A DNA stretch of 64,000 nucleotides. It comes from Legionella sp. PATHC035. Lineage in GTDB: Bacteria; Pseudomonadota; Gammaproteobacteria; Legionellales; Legionellaceae. Below are positions 7,801 to 17,603 of this stretch, piece by piece. The stretch covers positions 2,398,501 to 2,462,500 of the forward strand of contig NZ_JAPHOT010000001.1 in NCBI RefSeq assembly GCF_026191115.1, read 5' to 3'. Position 1 is the first letter of the stretch; each line of letters starts with the position of its first letter. The notes beneath the pieces are model-generated. The model saw nothing but the letters and a program-made list of their open reading frames with translations, searched no databases and was not told where the DNA came from. The translations under genes were made by a program, and so were the position numbers.

Positions 7801-9447
7801 ATGGAAACCAACGAACATAAAAATGCTGGCGATCAAATACGCATTCAAACATTAGGCAATCGTTATCTGAAAGGTAGTCAGAATTTATCCCCAGAAAATA
7901 CCAATAATTTGCGTCTTAAAATGATGCAGGAAGTTGATGGCATCCCTGTGCCGCTTGCTATGAAGTTAAGCGCTGGGGATGTCGTTGCTTTAGCTGGTGA
8001 TTATTATACGAAAGCAGGCTGGTGGGAACAATTACAAATTCCTGAAAAAACCGGAGATGGCACTGAAGAAAATGAGCAATTACTCCACACCCCAGTGACG
8101 CAAGCCGAAACCGATGCGTTCAAACAAGCCTATGATGATTTAGCCTCACCCGCTGTAACAAAAAGCGCGATCAGCCAAATTTTCGCTATCGATGGATCAC
8201 GTTTTATTCCCAGCTTATTGAAACAATTAATTTATGCAGTCACTGTAAAAGATTATGGTGCAAAATTAGCAAGCAATGAAGATCATTTTGCACCATGGTC
8301 ACTGCGTGGATATATTGTAGGACATCAATCTGCCTTAAATATGGCGGAGATAGCTTATTATTGTCATCAAATTGCTGGAGGGAAAGTCAGTAAAGAAGAT
8401 AAAAAAATTCCTTCAGAAATTCGAGATCGATTAGCGAAAATTGTACAGCAAATTGAAATAGACCCTGCAAAATATAAACTGGCCCCTGAATCAACAGAAG
8501 GGAAGTTAACCGAGAAAGAACTATTTACGGAACTGGGGCATCGTTTTCATGCTATGGCAGTGGCTCGTGATTTATTTGCAATGCATTTTTATTCGGACCA
8601 TTTTGCTGGAGGCCATTTGAGCCGCATGGGCGAAATGAGAAAGCTTCTTCCAAAAGAGTTCGGTGTATGGGGCAGTATTCTTGTTAATAACATGCATAAT
8701 GAAGACAATAAAAACAGCGTTGCCGTTACCAATTCTTTTCAGCCCTTTAGTAGAGAGCAAGACATGATCAAGGAGGATAGCAAAGCCTATGGTGACGGAA
8801 CTTATTTTTACCATGAGAATGATGCAAACGCGAACATGCTGATCAATGGGATGGATAATTCCCTAGGAGATATTGCGCGTTTGATGAAAACTGGTGAAAA
8901 GCGACAATCTGTTGATTACGGAGGTTTGGATTTTTTGCCGCAAATCAATTACAAGGATTCTCAACCGCAACCTTTATTCATTCAGGATCCCAATAATAAA
9001 AAAATTTATTTTCGTTCCGATGTAAAACGCATTAAGATGTTATCCCCAAGTGAGTATACCGCGACAACCAAAAATCCAAGCCTTAATGGATATGAAGAAC
9101 TGACCCCCACGAAAGCCTTCTGGCTGGTTGTGAAACTCAGGTTGTTTGCGTTTTATTATTCGCCTCAAGTTGAATTAAGAAAAAAAGAACAAGCAAAAAT
9201 TCCTGATGTTGAACAAGAGAATGAGTCTGAGAAAAGGCAAACTGACGAGCAGCAATCTAAATTGAGCCTAAAGCCTATTCCGCAAAACGAGAGCCATTTT
9301 GTACCACCCATCATGGGCAAATGGCGTCAAACGACCACTTCCCATTCAATTGCAAAACAAAGTTTCTTGGCCGGACCTCAAAATGGAAATCCTGAGGAAA
9401 CAATTAGCCCTGATAACGGCGCGGTTTATTCCCAAATCAATCATTGA
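7801..9447 (+). CDS. Zinc-dependent phospholipase C family protein (PlcA/B/C-like), paralogue 2
   Basis: A second predicted Zn2+ metallophospholipase C, 548 residues, with the family motifs more complete than in its paralogue at 4330: G-D-Y-Y at 66-69, N-E-D-H-F-A-P-W-S at 159-167, G-H at 174-175, H-F-Y-S-D-H-F-A-G-G-H at 262-272, M-H-N-E-D at 298-302 and A-Y-G-D-G at 329-333. In known family members these residues bind zinc and form the active site. No signal peptide is present. A Glu/Lys/Gln-rich linker (about 460-490) precedes a polar tail, as in translocated Legionella proteins. The ATG at 7801 has no strong ribosome binding site, but the region before it is non-coding. I looked for the tandem TTAA-type PmrA element upstream and found none convincing. 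Confidence 0.8.
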   Translation: METNEHKNAGDQIRIQTLGNRYLKGSQNLSPENTNNLRLKMMQEVDGIPVPLAMKLSAGDVVALAGDYYTKAGWWEQLQIPEKTGDGTEENEQLLHTPVTQAETDAFKQAYDDLASPAVTKSAISQIFAIDGSRFIPSLLKQLIYAVTVKDYGAKLASNEDHFAPWSLRGYIVGHQSALNMAEIAYYCHQIAGGKVSKEDKKIPSEIRDRLAKIVQQIEIDPAKYKLAPESTEGKLTEKELFTELGHRFHAMAVARDLFAMHFYSDHFAGGHLSRMGEMRKLLPKEFGVWGSILVNNMHNEDNKNSVAVTNSFQPFSREQDMIKEDSKAYGDGTYFYHENDANANMLINGMDNSLGDIARLMKTGEKRQSVDYGGLDFLPQINYKDSQPQPLFIQDPNNKKIYFRSDVKRIKMLSPSEYTATTKNPSLNGYEELTPTKAFWLVVKLRLFAFYYSPQVELRKKEQAKIPDVEQENESEKRQTDEQQSKLSLKPIPQNESHFVPPIMGKWRQTTTSHSIAKQSFLAGPQNGNPEETISPDNGAVYSQINH

Positions 9448-9522
9448 TTGTAAAAAAATTAATAATATATTAACCTAATTGACTATTACTAATCCAGACA
9501 CTTCCATAAGGCTCGTTAGATA

Positions 9523-11994
9523 ATGAATAGGTTGATGAGTATGGTGTTGGCTGTTTTTGTTGTTACAGCCCAATTGAATACGGCGAGCGCTAGTGATTCT
9601 TTTGCAGCACAGCCCACTTCGTGTATCAACTCCAGTTTTAGTGCATCTGGGAATTCAAATTGGCAAAACATTTCGCTTAAGTTAACGAATAATTGCGGAC
9701 AAAGCGTTGATTTTCAGAATACCAAAATAACCTTTGTGGATGCCTCTTCTCTTGATACCTCATTTTGGGGCGATTTTTCTTCTTTGTCCTATCCCGATAA
9801 TGTCTTGCAAATTACCTCTCAAATGCAGACAGACGGAACTGTTGTAGCAACGCTTAATTTACATTTTCCGACAACAACTGGCTCAAACAGTATCTTACCT
9901 AAAGGTGGTTCCATTGTGCTCTATTATGGTGCACCTACAGCGGATTATGTAGCGAATAGTGTTCAAGTTTATTTAGGAGCACCTCCTAACACAGGACGTA
10001 TCGCCGTTAGTGTACAAGCGTTACCATCAGATCTAAGTGGTTATACAAATACCCCTAATGTGATCGCGACCCAGACAGACAGCGGGGCTTCAGTCAATGC
10101 CAATGCACCGTGGAATGCAGTGACTCCAATGACACAACTTGAAAGTGGCAGTACCTACACCCTTTCTACGCCGAATATTATTTTTAATGGCACGAATTGC
10201 GTTCCTACTTTTGTTCCTGCTTCTGTGGTGGCTGGTGAAACCCCTCCAACGGTTAATTTAAACTATGCCTGTTCTCCTATAGCACAAGAAGCCGCAACGA
10301 TAAATGTCAGCGGGGCCCCTGGATCACTGAAGCAAGTAAGTGTTACTTTGACACCTAACGATGGTTTTGCTGCTTTGACCCAGATTGTCAATTTGACCAA
10401 TGGCTCGGGCTCTGCAACGGTCTCATTGACTGCCGGGACAATCTATACTTTGTCTACCAGTGCTATCCCAGGCTACTCCGTACATTTTAGCCCGCAACCC
10501 TTGCAAGCCGCTGCCGGTGTGGTTGAAACAATTACTTTCTCGCCCAGTTCAAGCAAAGTTCCTGGATGGCCAAATTATCTTGCCATGGGAGCGGTTACTG
10601 ATGACTCACCTGCAATACAAACTTCATTGCAATCACGCCCAATCGATGCCATTTTCAAATACGGTGGATTAGGTGGGAATGGTGATCCAGGACAAATTGT
10701 TTATCCAATTTTTGATTTGGAAACGGCACAACAAGCACAAGCACTATCTGCCTTTTACCAGCAGCAACAATTACCCAATAAAGTAATCCCTACAATGGTT
10801 ATTTATACTGCGCAGATGAGTGGTGGCACCAGTTTTACTGACTTTGAATACACCAATATGGTGATGCACTATATTAATCTCATCATGGAGGCGCAAAAAC
10901 TCCAATCATTCCAATCAGCACAGTTTAATTATCCGGGGGCGATTATCTTAAATCCTGATTTATTCGGAATGCTGCAACAAGAAAACTTATTAAACGATGC
11001 CAATACGGCGATAAGTCAAGTGCCACTGCAAAAAGCATTGCAGACTGCTGTGTGTTTTGCTACATCAACCATTGATACAAATTATGGTACAGGCTTAAAT
11101 TATGAAGCATTGTTTCAGGCAATCCGGAGTAAAACGACCGATAATTGGTCGGCAATGAGCACCTGGGATACCTATAAGCTGCAATATTTTAATCATTGCA
11201 TTGCCAACCCAACTGTTCCTGCATCGATTACTATTCCTGCCTTTACGAACGATTTTCCTGGTTGGGTACAATCGACTAATTGGATTATTCGGCAATTTGC
11301 ACCTCATGTAACTTTTGGCTGGCAAGTGAATTTGTGGGGAGTTGGTAGTTCCAATTGGGTGCATCAAAACTATGATGCAGCGACATTAAAGGCCAATGTT
11401 TCTGATCCGACTGTTACCTTAATTGAAGCGACTACTGCATATCAAGGCAATTACAAACCCGATTTTATTGTGTTTGATAAATATGAAATGGATGCCATTC
11501 CTGGGGCAGTTGGCTCTGGATATTTATTTAATGCGCGGGATTGGTTTAATGTATTGAATTACGTCAACAACATTAGCGTTTCTTTGGGTAATATTCCGGT
11601 GATGTTATGGCAAATCCCTGGAGGTCATTTACAACAAAATAATGATGTGGACACGCGAACAAGTCATGCTTCAACCGAGCCTGACTTTTTTTTTGGGAAT
11701 TCATATAATCCTTTAAGCAATTTAAAGTCCTATGTCCTGGGCACTTCTTTATCGAGTTCAATTTATGGTACCAGCAATATTATGGATTATTTGATGATGG
11801 ATGCTCATGGGGGCAATACCTATGTTTGGCAAACAAATAATTTACAACAAGCCGCCAGCAGCAATGTATTTGCCATTCTTTGGGGCGGAGGTAATACGAC
11901 CAGTGTTGGTAGCTTCCCTAGTGATGATGGCGGTTGGCTTGCCAATAAAATTAATAACTACTATAAAAATCCAGTGAACTTGTCATTGCGTTAG
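9523..11994 (+). CDS. Secreted modular glycoside hydrolase-like protein
   Basis: Large secreted protein (823 residues) with a signal peptide cleaved near residue 23 (A-S-A-S). A beta-rich N-terminal domain (about 30-150, two Cys, aromatic residues) resembles a carbohydrate-binding module. Two Ig-like repeats follow (about 150-250 and 255-340, both with a T-Y-T-L-S-T motif). The C-terminal 480 residues look like a TIM-barrel hydrolase: A-I-I-L-N-P-D-L, F-G-W-Q-V-N-L-W-G, D-F-I-V-F-D-K-Y-E-M-D and P-V-M-L-W-Q-I-P-G-G-H are strand-end motifs rich in Asp/Glu/Trp. Candidate acids are the D and E of F-D-K-Y-E-M-D. No CAZy family can be assigned by eye. It is probably a type II secretion substrate. 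Confidence 0.72.
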   Translation: MNRLMSMVLAVFVVTAQLNTASASDSFAAQPTSCINSSFSASGNSNWQNISLKLTNNCGQSVDFQNTKITFVDASSLDTSFWGDFSSLSYPDNVLQITSQMQTDGTVVATLNLHFPTTTGSNSILPKGGSIVLYYGAPTADYVANSVQVYLGAPPNTGRIAVSVQALPSDLSGYTNTPNVIATQTDSGASVNANAPWNAVTPMTQLESGSTYTLSTPNIIFNGTNCVPTFVPASVVAGETPPTVNLNYACSPIAQEAATINVSGAPGSLKQVSVTLTPNDGFAALTQIVNLTNGSGSATVSLTAGTIYTLSTSAIPGYSVHFSPQPLQAAAGVVETITFSPSSSKVPGWPNYLAMGAVTDDSPAIQTSLQSRPIDAIFKYGGLGGNGDPGQIVYPIFDLETAQQAQALSAFYQQQQLPNKVIPTMVIYTAQMSGGTSFTDFEYTNMVMHYINLIMEAQKLQSFQSAQFNYPGAIILNPDLFGMLQQENLLNDANTAISQVPLQKALQTAVCFATSTIDTNYGTGLNYEALFQAIRSKTTDNWSAMSTWDTYKLQYFNHCIANPTVPASITIPAFTNDFPGWVQSTNWIIRQFAPHVTFGWQVNLWGVGSSNWVHQNYDAATLKANVSDPTVTLIEATTAYQGNYKPDFIVFDKYEMDAIPGAVGSGYLFNARDWFNVLNYVNNISVSLGNIPVMLWQIPGGHLQQNNDVDTRTSHASTEPDFFFGNSYNPLSNLKSYVLGTSLSSSIYGTSNIMDYLMMDAHGGNTYVWQTNNLQQAASSNVFAILWGGGNTTSVGSFPSDDGGWLANKINNYYKNPVNLSLR

Positions 11995-12046
11995 ACGGCT
12001 GCATGGAATGAGGCAAACAGGCGAAACATAGGATGGGTTGGAATCA

Positions 12047-14611
12047 ATGGATTTACATGCATTAGTTACTTTGGACAACCAGACGATACTTAGCAAACTC
12101 AATAGTTCTCTTGATGGCTTGACTCGCGCGGAAGCCCAAAAAAGACAGACATTGTCAGGGTTTAATGAAGTGACTCAAAGCCCTTATCGTCTGCTTATTA
12201 TGGAGGCCATTTCTCATTCCACTAATCCATTGATTGCCATATTGTTGATTGCGGCAGGAGTTTCAGCGTTTACTGGGAATGTGGTGAGTTCTGCCATCAT
12301 CATTATTATGGTGGTGATGAGTATTGGCTTGGATTATTTTCAAAGCCATCGTTCTTTAGTGGCGGTGAAAAAACTGCAGAAGAATATCGCATCCACTGCA
12401 AATGTTTTACGTGATGGCCAATGGGGGGAACTCCCATGCCGTGAATTGGTCTCTGGCGATATTATCCGTCTTGCTGCCGGCGATTTGATCCCTGCAGACT
12501 CTCTATTATTAAAGGCGAAGGACTTACATGTCCAACAGGCGGCACTCACTGGTGAGTCTTTACCCGTTGAAAAGGAAGCGATTCAAGAAAGCACACCCCC
12601 TCAAAATCCTGAAGAGGCGAAAAATGCTGTTTTTTCGGGATCATCAGTAGTTAGTGGTACTGCTACGGCTGTGGTTGTAGCGACCGGAGCGAATACCCAG
12701 TTTGGTGATATCGTCAAAAGCCTTTCTAAAGTTGCACCACACACTGAATTTGAAAAGGGCATCACGCGCTTTGGCTTGTTCATTATGAAGGTGGTTTTTT
12801 TTCTTGTGGTATTTGTGTTTGCGGTCAATATTTATTTAAAACGCTCTTTGCTTGAATCTTTATTATTTGCTGTAGCCTTGGCTGTTGGGCTTACCCCGGA
12901 GTTATTGCCGATGATAACCACGGTGACACTCGCTGCTGGTGCAGTCCATATGGCAAAGAAAAAAGTGATTGTCAAAAATTTATCTGCAATTCAGAATTTT
13001 GGCAGCATTGATATTCTTTGTAGTGATAAAACCGGTACGATAACCAGTGGTGAAATGGTCCTGGAGCACCATATCGATCCTTGGGGTAATCAATCCGAAA
13101 GCGTGATGTTATTGGCTTATTTAAATAGTTTATATGGTACCGAGATTCCTAACCCGTTTAATATTGCGGTATTAAAAAAAGTAAACATTAATCCTTTGGA
13201 TGCTGCGATCTTAAAACACGATCATCCTGACGTACAAACGTATCATAAAGTCGATGAAATCCCCTTCGATTTTGAGCGTCGGCGCTCAAGCGTTGTTGTC
13301 GATAAAAGTGGGGCTCATCTGCTGATAACCAAAGGCGCTCCAGAGTTTGTGATCTGCGATTGTACTCATTATGATCTGGCAGGGGAAATCCATCCATTGG
13401 ATGACGCGACAAGAAAAAAAATTGCAGCCACTTTTTTATCTTTAAGTGAGCAAGGCTATCGCACCTTGGCTGTAGCTTACCGCGAAATCAAAACCAAGAC
13501 TTCCTATCATATTCCGGATGAGAAAAACATGATAGTAGCGGGATTCCTGGCTTTTTTTGACCCAGCTCTTGAGGAAACACCAACAATCATCAAAAAATTA
13601 TTTAAAGAAGGGGTCAAAATAAAGATTTTGACTGGTGATAATGATTTGGTGACGCGTCACATCTGTCAGCAAGTGGGTCTTGATGCAAGTCGAATGCTAC
13701 TTGGTGAGCAATTGAATCACATTACGGATATGGCATTAGGAGAGATTGCGGAAGAAGTTGACGTATTTGCTCGCATTTCTCCTATGCAAAAGCAACGTAT
13801 TATAAGTGTTCTTCGCGCTCGGGGCCATGTAGTAGGATATATTGGGGATGGAATTAATGATGTTCCTTCGTTGCATTCGGCGGATGTAGGCATTTCGGTT
13901 GCGGGCGCGGTAGATGTAGCGCGTGAAGCCGCGGATATTATTTTATTAAAGCGTCACTTAAGCGTGTTGCTGAAAGGGATTGTTGAAGGACGCAAGTCAT
14001 TCGGAAATGTGATGAAATACCTCATGATGGGGACTAGTTCGAATTTCGGGAACATGTTAAGTATGGCCGGTGCGATTCTGGTGTTGCCGTTTTTACCGAT
14101 GTTACCGACACAAATTCTTTTAAATAACCTTCTTTATGATACATCACAGGTTGTGATTCCAACGGACAACGTCGACCCTAGTTTTGCACGTAAACCAAAG
14201 CATTGGGACATAGGAATTATTCGCAAGTTTATGTTTTATATCGGCCCCATCAGCTCTATTTTTGATTTTATTACTTTTTTTGTGATGTTGAAGGTCTTTG
14301 CAGCAACAGAAGCATTGTTCCAAACTGGCTGGTTTGTTGAATCTTTGGCGACGCAAACACTAGTCGTATTTGTGATTCGTTCAGTGAAAAGTCCCTGGCA
14401 AAGTAAACCCAGTAAGGCTTTAATCATCATGGTTTTATCGATTGTGTTTACTGCTACGATATTGCCTTTCACGCCTATTGCAAAGTTTTGGGGATTCGTC
14501 CCGTTACCCGCAACCTATTTCCTGTTTTTAATCGCGGCAACAATCACCTATCTTTTTTTAGTGGAAATGATTAAAAAGAAACTGATGTGGCGGTGGATAG
14601 ACGATAAGTAG
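12047..14611 (+). CDS. mgtA: Magnesium-transporting P-type ATPase (type IIIB)
   Basis: Inner-membrane P-type ATPase importing Mg2+. Counting from the ATG at 12047, the actuator motif T-G-E-S is at 168-171, the phosphorylated Asp is 327 in C-S-D-K-T-G-T, and the hinge motif G-D-G-I-N-D-V-P-S-L lies near residue 605. The asparagine-rich G-T-S-S-N-F-G-N-M segment that follows is typical of MgtA/MgtB. Membrane segments are visible before and after each cytosolic domain, up to the C-terminus. The length of 854 residues is slightly short for MgtA (about 900). A TTG 9 bases upstream is in frame, but the G-rich Shine-Dalgarno AGGATGGG fits the ATG. Only 52 bases separate it from the preceding gene, so no long mgtA-type leader is present. 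Confidence 0.9.
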   Translation: MDLHALVTLDNQTILSKLNSSLDGLTRAEAQKRQTLSGFNEVTQSPYRLLIMEAISHSTNPLIAILLIAAGVSAFTGNVVSSAIIIIMVVMSIGLDYFQSHRSLVAVKKLQKNIASTANVLRDGQWGELPCRELVSGDIIRLAAGDLIPADSLLLKAKDLHVQQAALTGESLPVEKEAIQESTPPQNPEEAKNAVFSGSSVVSGTATAVVVATGANTQFGDIVKSLSKVAPHTEFEKGITRFGLFIMKVVFFLVVFVFAVNIYLKRSLLESLLFAVALAVGLTPELLPMITTVTLAAGAVHMAKKKVIVKNLSAIQNFGSIDILCSDKTGTITSGEMVLEHHIDPWGNQSESVMLLAYLNSLYGTEIPNPFNIAVLKKVNINPLDAAILKHDHPDVQTYHKVDEIPFDFERRRSSVVVDKSGAHLLITKGAPEFVICDCTHYDLAGEIHPLDDATRKKIAATFLSLSEQGYRTLAVAYREIKTKTSYHIPDEKNMIVAGFLAFFDPALEETPTIIKKLFKEGVKIKILTGDNDLVTRHICQQVGLDASRMLLGEQLNHITDMALGEIAEEVDVFARISPMQKQRIISVLRARGHVVGYIGDGINDVPSLHSADVGISVAGAVDVAREAADIILLKRHLSVLLKGIVEGRKSFGNVMKYLMMGTSSNFGNMLSMAGAILVLPFLPMLPTQILLNNLLYDTSQVVIPTDNVDPSFARKPKHWDIGIIRKFMFYIGPISSIFDFITFFVMLKVFAATEALFQTGWFVESLATQTLVVFVIRSVKSPWQSKPSKALIIMVLSIVFTATILPFTPIAKFWGFVPLPATYFLFLIAATITYLFLVEMIKKKLMWRWIDDK

Positions 14612-14673
14612 CGAGATACTGATTTCCCATCGCGCTTAAAACCTACCTCTGGAAGGTAAAAATACTTAGGCGA

Positions 14674-16641
14674 TTAGGCCAAAGGATTAGGATATTTTTT
14701 TAAGTAAAGTTTCCCAAATTGATAAGAGGCATAATCAGTGATATGACCCACATCACGATAGATGGGAATACCATTGAGGTCTGCTTTACAGATATTTTGC
14801 GTACATTGTATTTTTTTAGGGTCGATAATAATTAACTGTGGGTATTTGTTTTTCATTTTATTAAATAACCGATCAAACCATTCTCCTTCCGAAAGGGTAA
14901 AATCACAATCGTGCGGATTATATGCAGTTCTTCGTTTTATATGTTTATAAAAACAATCATGAAAACTATTTTGCATTGTTGCTGTTGAATGAATTAATAC
15001 AGGCTTTGCTCCTGAGGCGGTAATGATTGAAAGTGCTGTGTCTAAAGCCTTTTCCAGTCTTTTTAGGCCTAAGGGTAAAGATCGTTTATCACCTAACTTA
15101 TTGATGATGTGATCACTGTAATAATTACCCCATAGTTGGCCAATGATTACATAATCATAATGATTGTTTTCAATCATTTGATAATATTTTTGAGTCAGCT
15201 CATAACAGAGCTGATAGTTTTGATCTTTAAAATGCCACCAATCAAAAAGATAAATGCCGGGCAAGGTTAAGCACGAAGATACGGTCTGCATTAAAATAGA
15301 GATATTTGCTGCTTGTCCTAACTCATCCATAAAACCCCAATAATGATTGGCAAAAGAATCTCCGATCATGAGTGCTTGCTTGCTGTTGGGTTTTTTTGAA
15401 CCGATACCGCATTGCCTATTAATTTTACTCTGTGAATCAGTCACACATACGGCTCTTTGTGGGCTGTTGTATTGGTTTAATTGTTGATGGATAGTTAATA
15501 ACTCACCCGTAAAACGCTGAGGAAATCCCTGGTTTTTCTTAATCATATAATCGGTCAAATGTAAGGCAATGCTAGGAATTAAAAAAAGCAGCAGAAAAGT
15601 ATAACGAAATGGTATTTGTTTTCCGCGTTTTGAGGGTATTTCAATGAGGCGCCAGGAGAGATAGGCTAAAACAAAAGTAAGTCCGAAAGCAGCTAATAAA
15701 ACAGCAGGGGTTTCTACAATACTTTGATATCTTAGAAATGAAAAAATTACCCAATGCCAAATATAGAGGGAATAAGATAATAATCCTATAAATACCATAG
15801 GCTGACTGGAAAGGATTTGGCTCAATATATTTCCCGGAGCACATGCCCCTATGAAAATAAGTAATCCGGTGGCAATACAGACGGCAAAAGCATGTTCATC
15901 AGGGTAACCTGCCAAAGAGGGATTAAGCTGGGCAACATACAATAGGGTGAGCAATGAAAGACTGCCAAATAGGTTGATAACATATTTATTGTTTACCCAA
16001 AATGTCGCTGGAATGAGGGCGACACAAGAGCCAATCAAAAACTCATAAATTCTGCTGGAAAATAGGTAGTACGTATGTGCAGGTAAGGTTCTCGCATGAT
16101 ACATCGAGAGGAGCAATGCGATAAAAGTCAGTCCGACGACAATTGGGAACAAGTATCCTTTAGGTAAGAAACGATGCAAGCAATAGATGAGGCAAGGTAA
16201 AAACAGATAACATTGCCATTCTATGGAAAGAGACCAGGTATGCAGTAAAGGAAGCTGGTATGTTTCTGGAGAAAAATATCCAGTGGTTGTTTTATCAAAA
16301 AATAAGTTAGATAAAAATAACGAAGTTTTACGCGCGCTTTTGCTGTAGAGAATTAAATCATCCGGCAAAAAAAACAATAATGCCAATGCGGTAGTCAAAA
16401 GGAGCAAACAAACAAATACAGGTTGTAAACGCCATAACCTTCGATTGTAAAAGTCTAAAAAAGAAAAAGAACCGTGATGAACTGACTCATGGATGATGTG
16501 GGTAATAAGGAAGCCAGAGATAACAAAAAATACATCAACCCCTATAAATCCAGATGGAAAAAAGGAGAGTCCTCCGTGATAAATTAAGACCAGTATAATG
16601 GCAACAGCCCGGAGTCCATCAATATCGGGTCGGTATTTCAT
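14674..16641 (-). CDS. Acyltransferase 3 / SGNH-fused O-acetyltransferase (OafA family)
   Basis: Integral inner-membrane O-acyltransferase with a periplasmic SGNH esterase-like domain; members acetylate LPS O-antigen, peptidoglycan or other surface glycans. The N-terminus has the acyltransferase-3 signature R-P-D-I-D-G-L-R-A-V-A-I and V-F-F-V-I-S-G-F-L-I, with about ten membrane segments to residue ~365. The SGNH domain has I-G-D-S-F-A-N-H-Y (catalytic Ser) and a C-terminal D-V-G-H (D-x-x-H dyad). The length of 655 fits the fused class. It stands alone and converges on the Mg2+ ATPase gene. The glycan substrate cannot be told from sequence; no O-antigen cluster is nearby. Confidence 0.92.
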   Translation of the reverse strand: MKYRPDIDGLRAVAIILVLIYHGGLSFFPSGFIGVDVFFVISGFLITHIIHESVHHGSFSFLDFYNRRLWRLQPVFVCLLLLTTALALLFFLPDDLILYSKSARKTSLFLSNLFFDKTTTGYFSPETYQLPLLHTWSLSIEWQCYLFLPCLIYCLHRFLPKGYLFPIVVGLTFIALLLSMYHARTLPAHTYYLFSSRIYEFLIGSCVALIPATFWVNNKYVINLFGSLSLLTLLYVAQLNPSLAGYPDEHAFAVCIATGLLIFIGACAPGNILSQILSSQPMVFIGLLSYSLYIWHWVIFSFLRYQSIVETPAVLLAAFGLTFVLAYLSWRLIEIPSKRGKQIPFRYTFLLLFLIPSIALHLTDYMIKKNQGFPQRFTGELLTIHQQLNQYNSPQRAVCVTDSQSKINRQCGIGSKKPNSKQALMIGDSFANHYWGFMDELGQAANISILMQTVSSCLTLPGIYLFDWWHFKDQNYQLCYELTQKYYQMIENNHYDYVIIGQLWGNYYSDHIINKLGDKRSLPLGLKRLEKALDTALSIITASGAKPVLIHSTATMQNSFHDCFYKHIKRRTAYNPHDCDFTLSEGEWFDRLFNKMKNKYPQLIIIDPKKIQCTQNICKADLNGIPIYRDVGHITDYASYQFGKLYLKKYPNPLA

Positions 16642-17006
16642 TCGCTCTCGAACAAAAAAATAGTAATGCTATCATCTCAGTTCTAGTTTATCTATATCCA
16701 TCGTCGTTACAGTAAAGTGGGAATGACTTGTCTCAATTTGCGGCGTATTGGGGGGCAAGATAAGATGGAGTTCTCAAGTTAAAATAGGCCCCCTAAGCAA
16801 ACGACCCTTTTCGATAAATTCAATTTTTTTATGTGCTTTTAAGAATGAGAGTAATTATCCACTGGCTTAAGTTACCTAGGTTCGGTGCACATGCAATTTT
16901 ATTTAATCCATTATGATACTATTATTGTATCTAGTCTAAGTTGTTTTAAGGATGGGGCCTTTAAATAGGACTCCAAGACCCAAACATACTGCTTTAGTGA
17001 GGGATA
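16642..17006. other. Intergenic region between divergent genes
   Basis: This 365-base AT-rich stretch between the acyltransferase gene and thpR must contain both promoters. I found no RNA gene, hairpin with T-run, or recognisable operator. Confidence 0.45.
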
Positions 17007-17567
17007 ATGCATACGCTAAGAATTTTTTTTGCAATTACCTTTCCAAAGAAAATACAAATTAAATTATCCAATTGCCTGAAGTCTTTGCACGAGACCATCT
17101 TGTCCGATTATATGCGTTGGGTCCATGTTGAAAAAATGCATATTACTTTACAATTTCTAGGTCATTTACCACAAGAACAGCTCATACCTGCGACCGAATA
17201 TGTGCATGCAGCACTACAAAACCTACCGCCATTTCAACTTGAATTCGGGCAGTTGGAGTGGTTCCCAACGGTACGACGTCCTAAAGTTCTCTCGTTAACA
17301 GTTCAACCCCAAGCTGCTTTAGCTAGGTTGTCAGATACGATCGGACAAGCTCTGATTGCTTTGAATGTCCCAGTTGAAACGCGCTCTTTTCGGGGGCATT
17401 TAACCCTGGGGCGATTGATTCGGCATAAGGTACCGCGCGAACTCTTAGACACAGTGAAAATGCCGAGTATTCCCCCAATGCGGGTAGATAAGATTTATCT
17501 CATCGAAAGCAGGCCAGAACAAGGGAAACAAAATTACTATTCTTTGGCAGAGTTTCGCTTAAATTAA
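17007..17567 (+). CDS. thpR: RNA 2',3'-cyclic phosphodiesterase (LigT/ThpR, 2H family)
   Basis: Cytosolic 2H-superfamily enzyme that opens 2',3'-cyclic phosphates and can join 2'-5' RNA ends. The two H-x-T/S motifs are H-I-T-L-Q-F-L-G (about 46-53) and H-L-T-L-G-R-L (about 130-136). The N-terminal R-I-F-F-A-I and the C-terminal I-Y-L-I-E-S-R are also family features. The length of 186 residues is normal. The stop lies 37 bases from the converging end of the aminopeptidase gene. The biological RNA substrate is not settled for this family. Confidence 0.93.
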   Translation: MHTLRIFFAITFPKKIQIKLSNCLKSLHETILSDYMRWVHVEKMHITLQFLGHLPQEQLIPATEYVHAALQNLPPFQLEFGQLEWFPTVRRPKVLSLTVQPQAALARLSDTIGQALIALNVPVETRSFRGHLTLGRLIRHKVPRELLDTVKMPSIPPMRVDKIYLIESRPEQGKQNYYSLAEFRLN

Positions 17568-17603
17568 AAGTTGTAAACCTTATGCGTGGCTGCCTGCAAA
17601 CTA

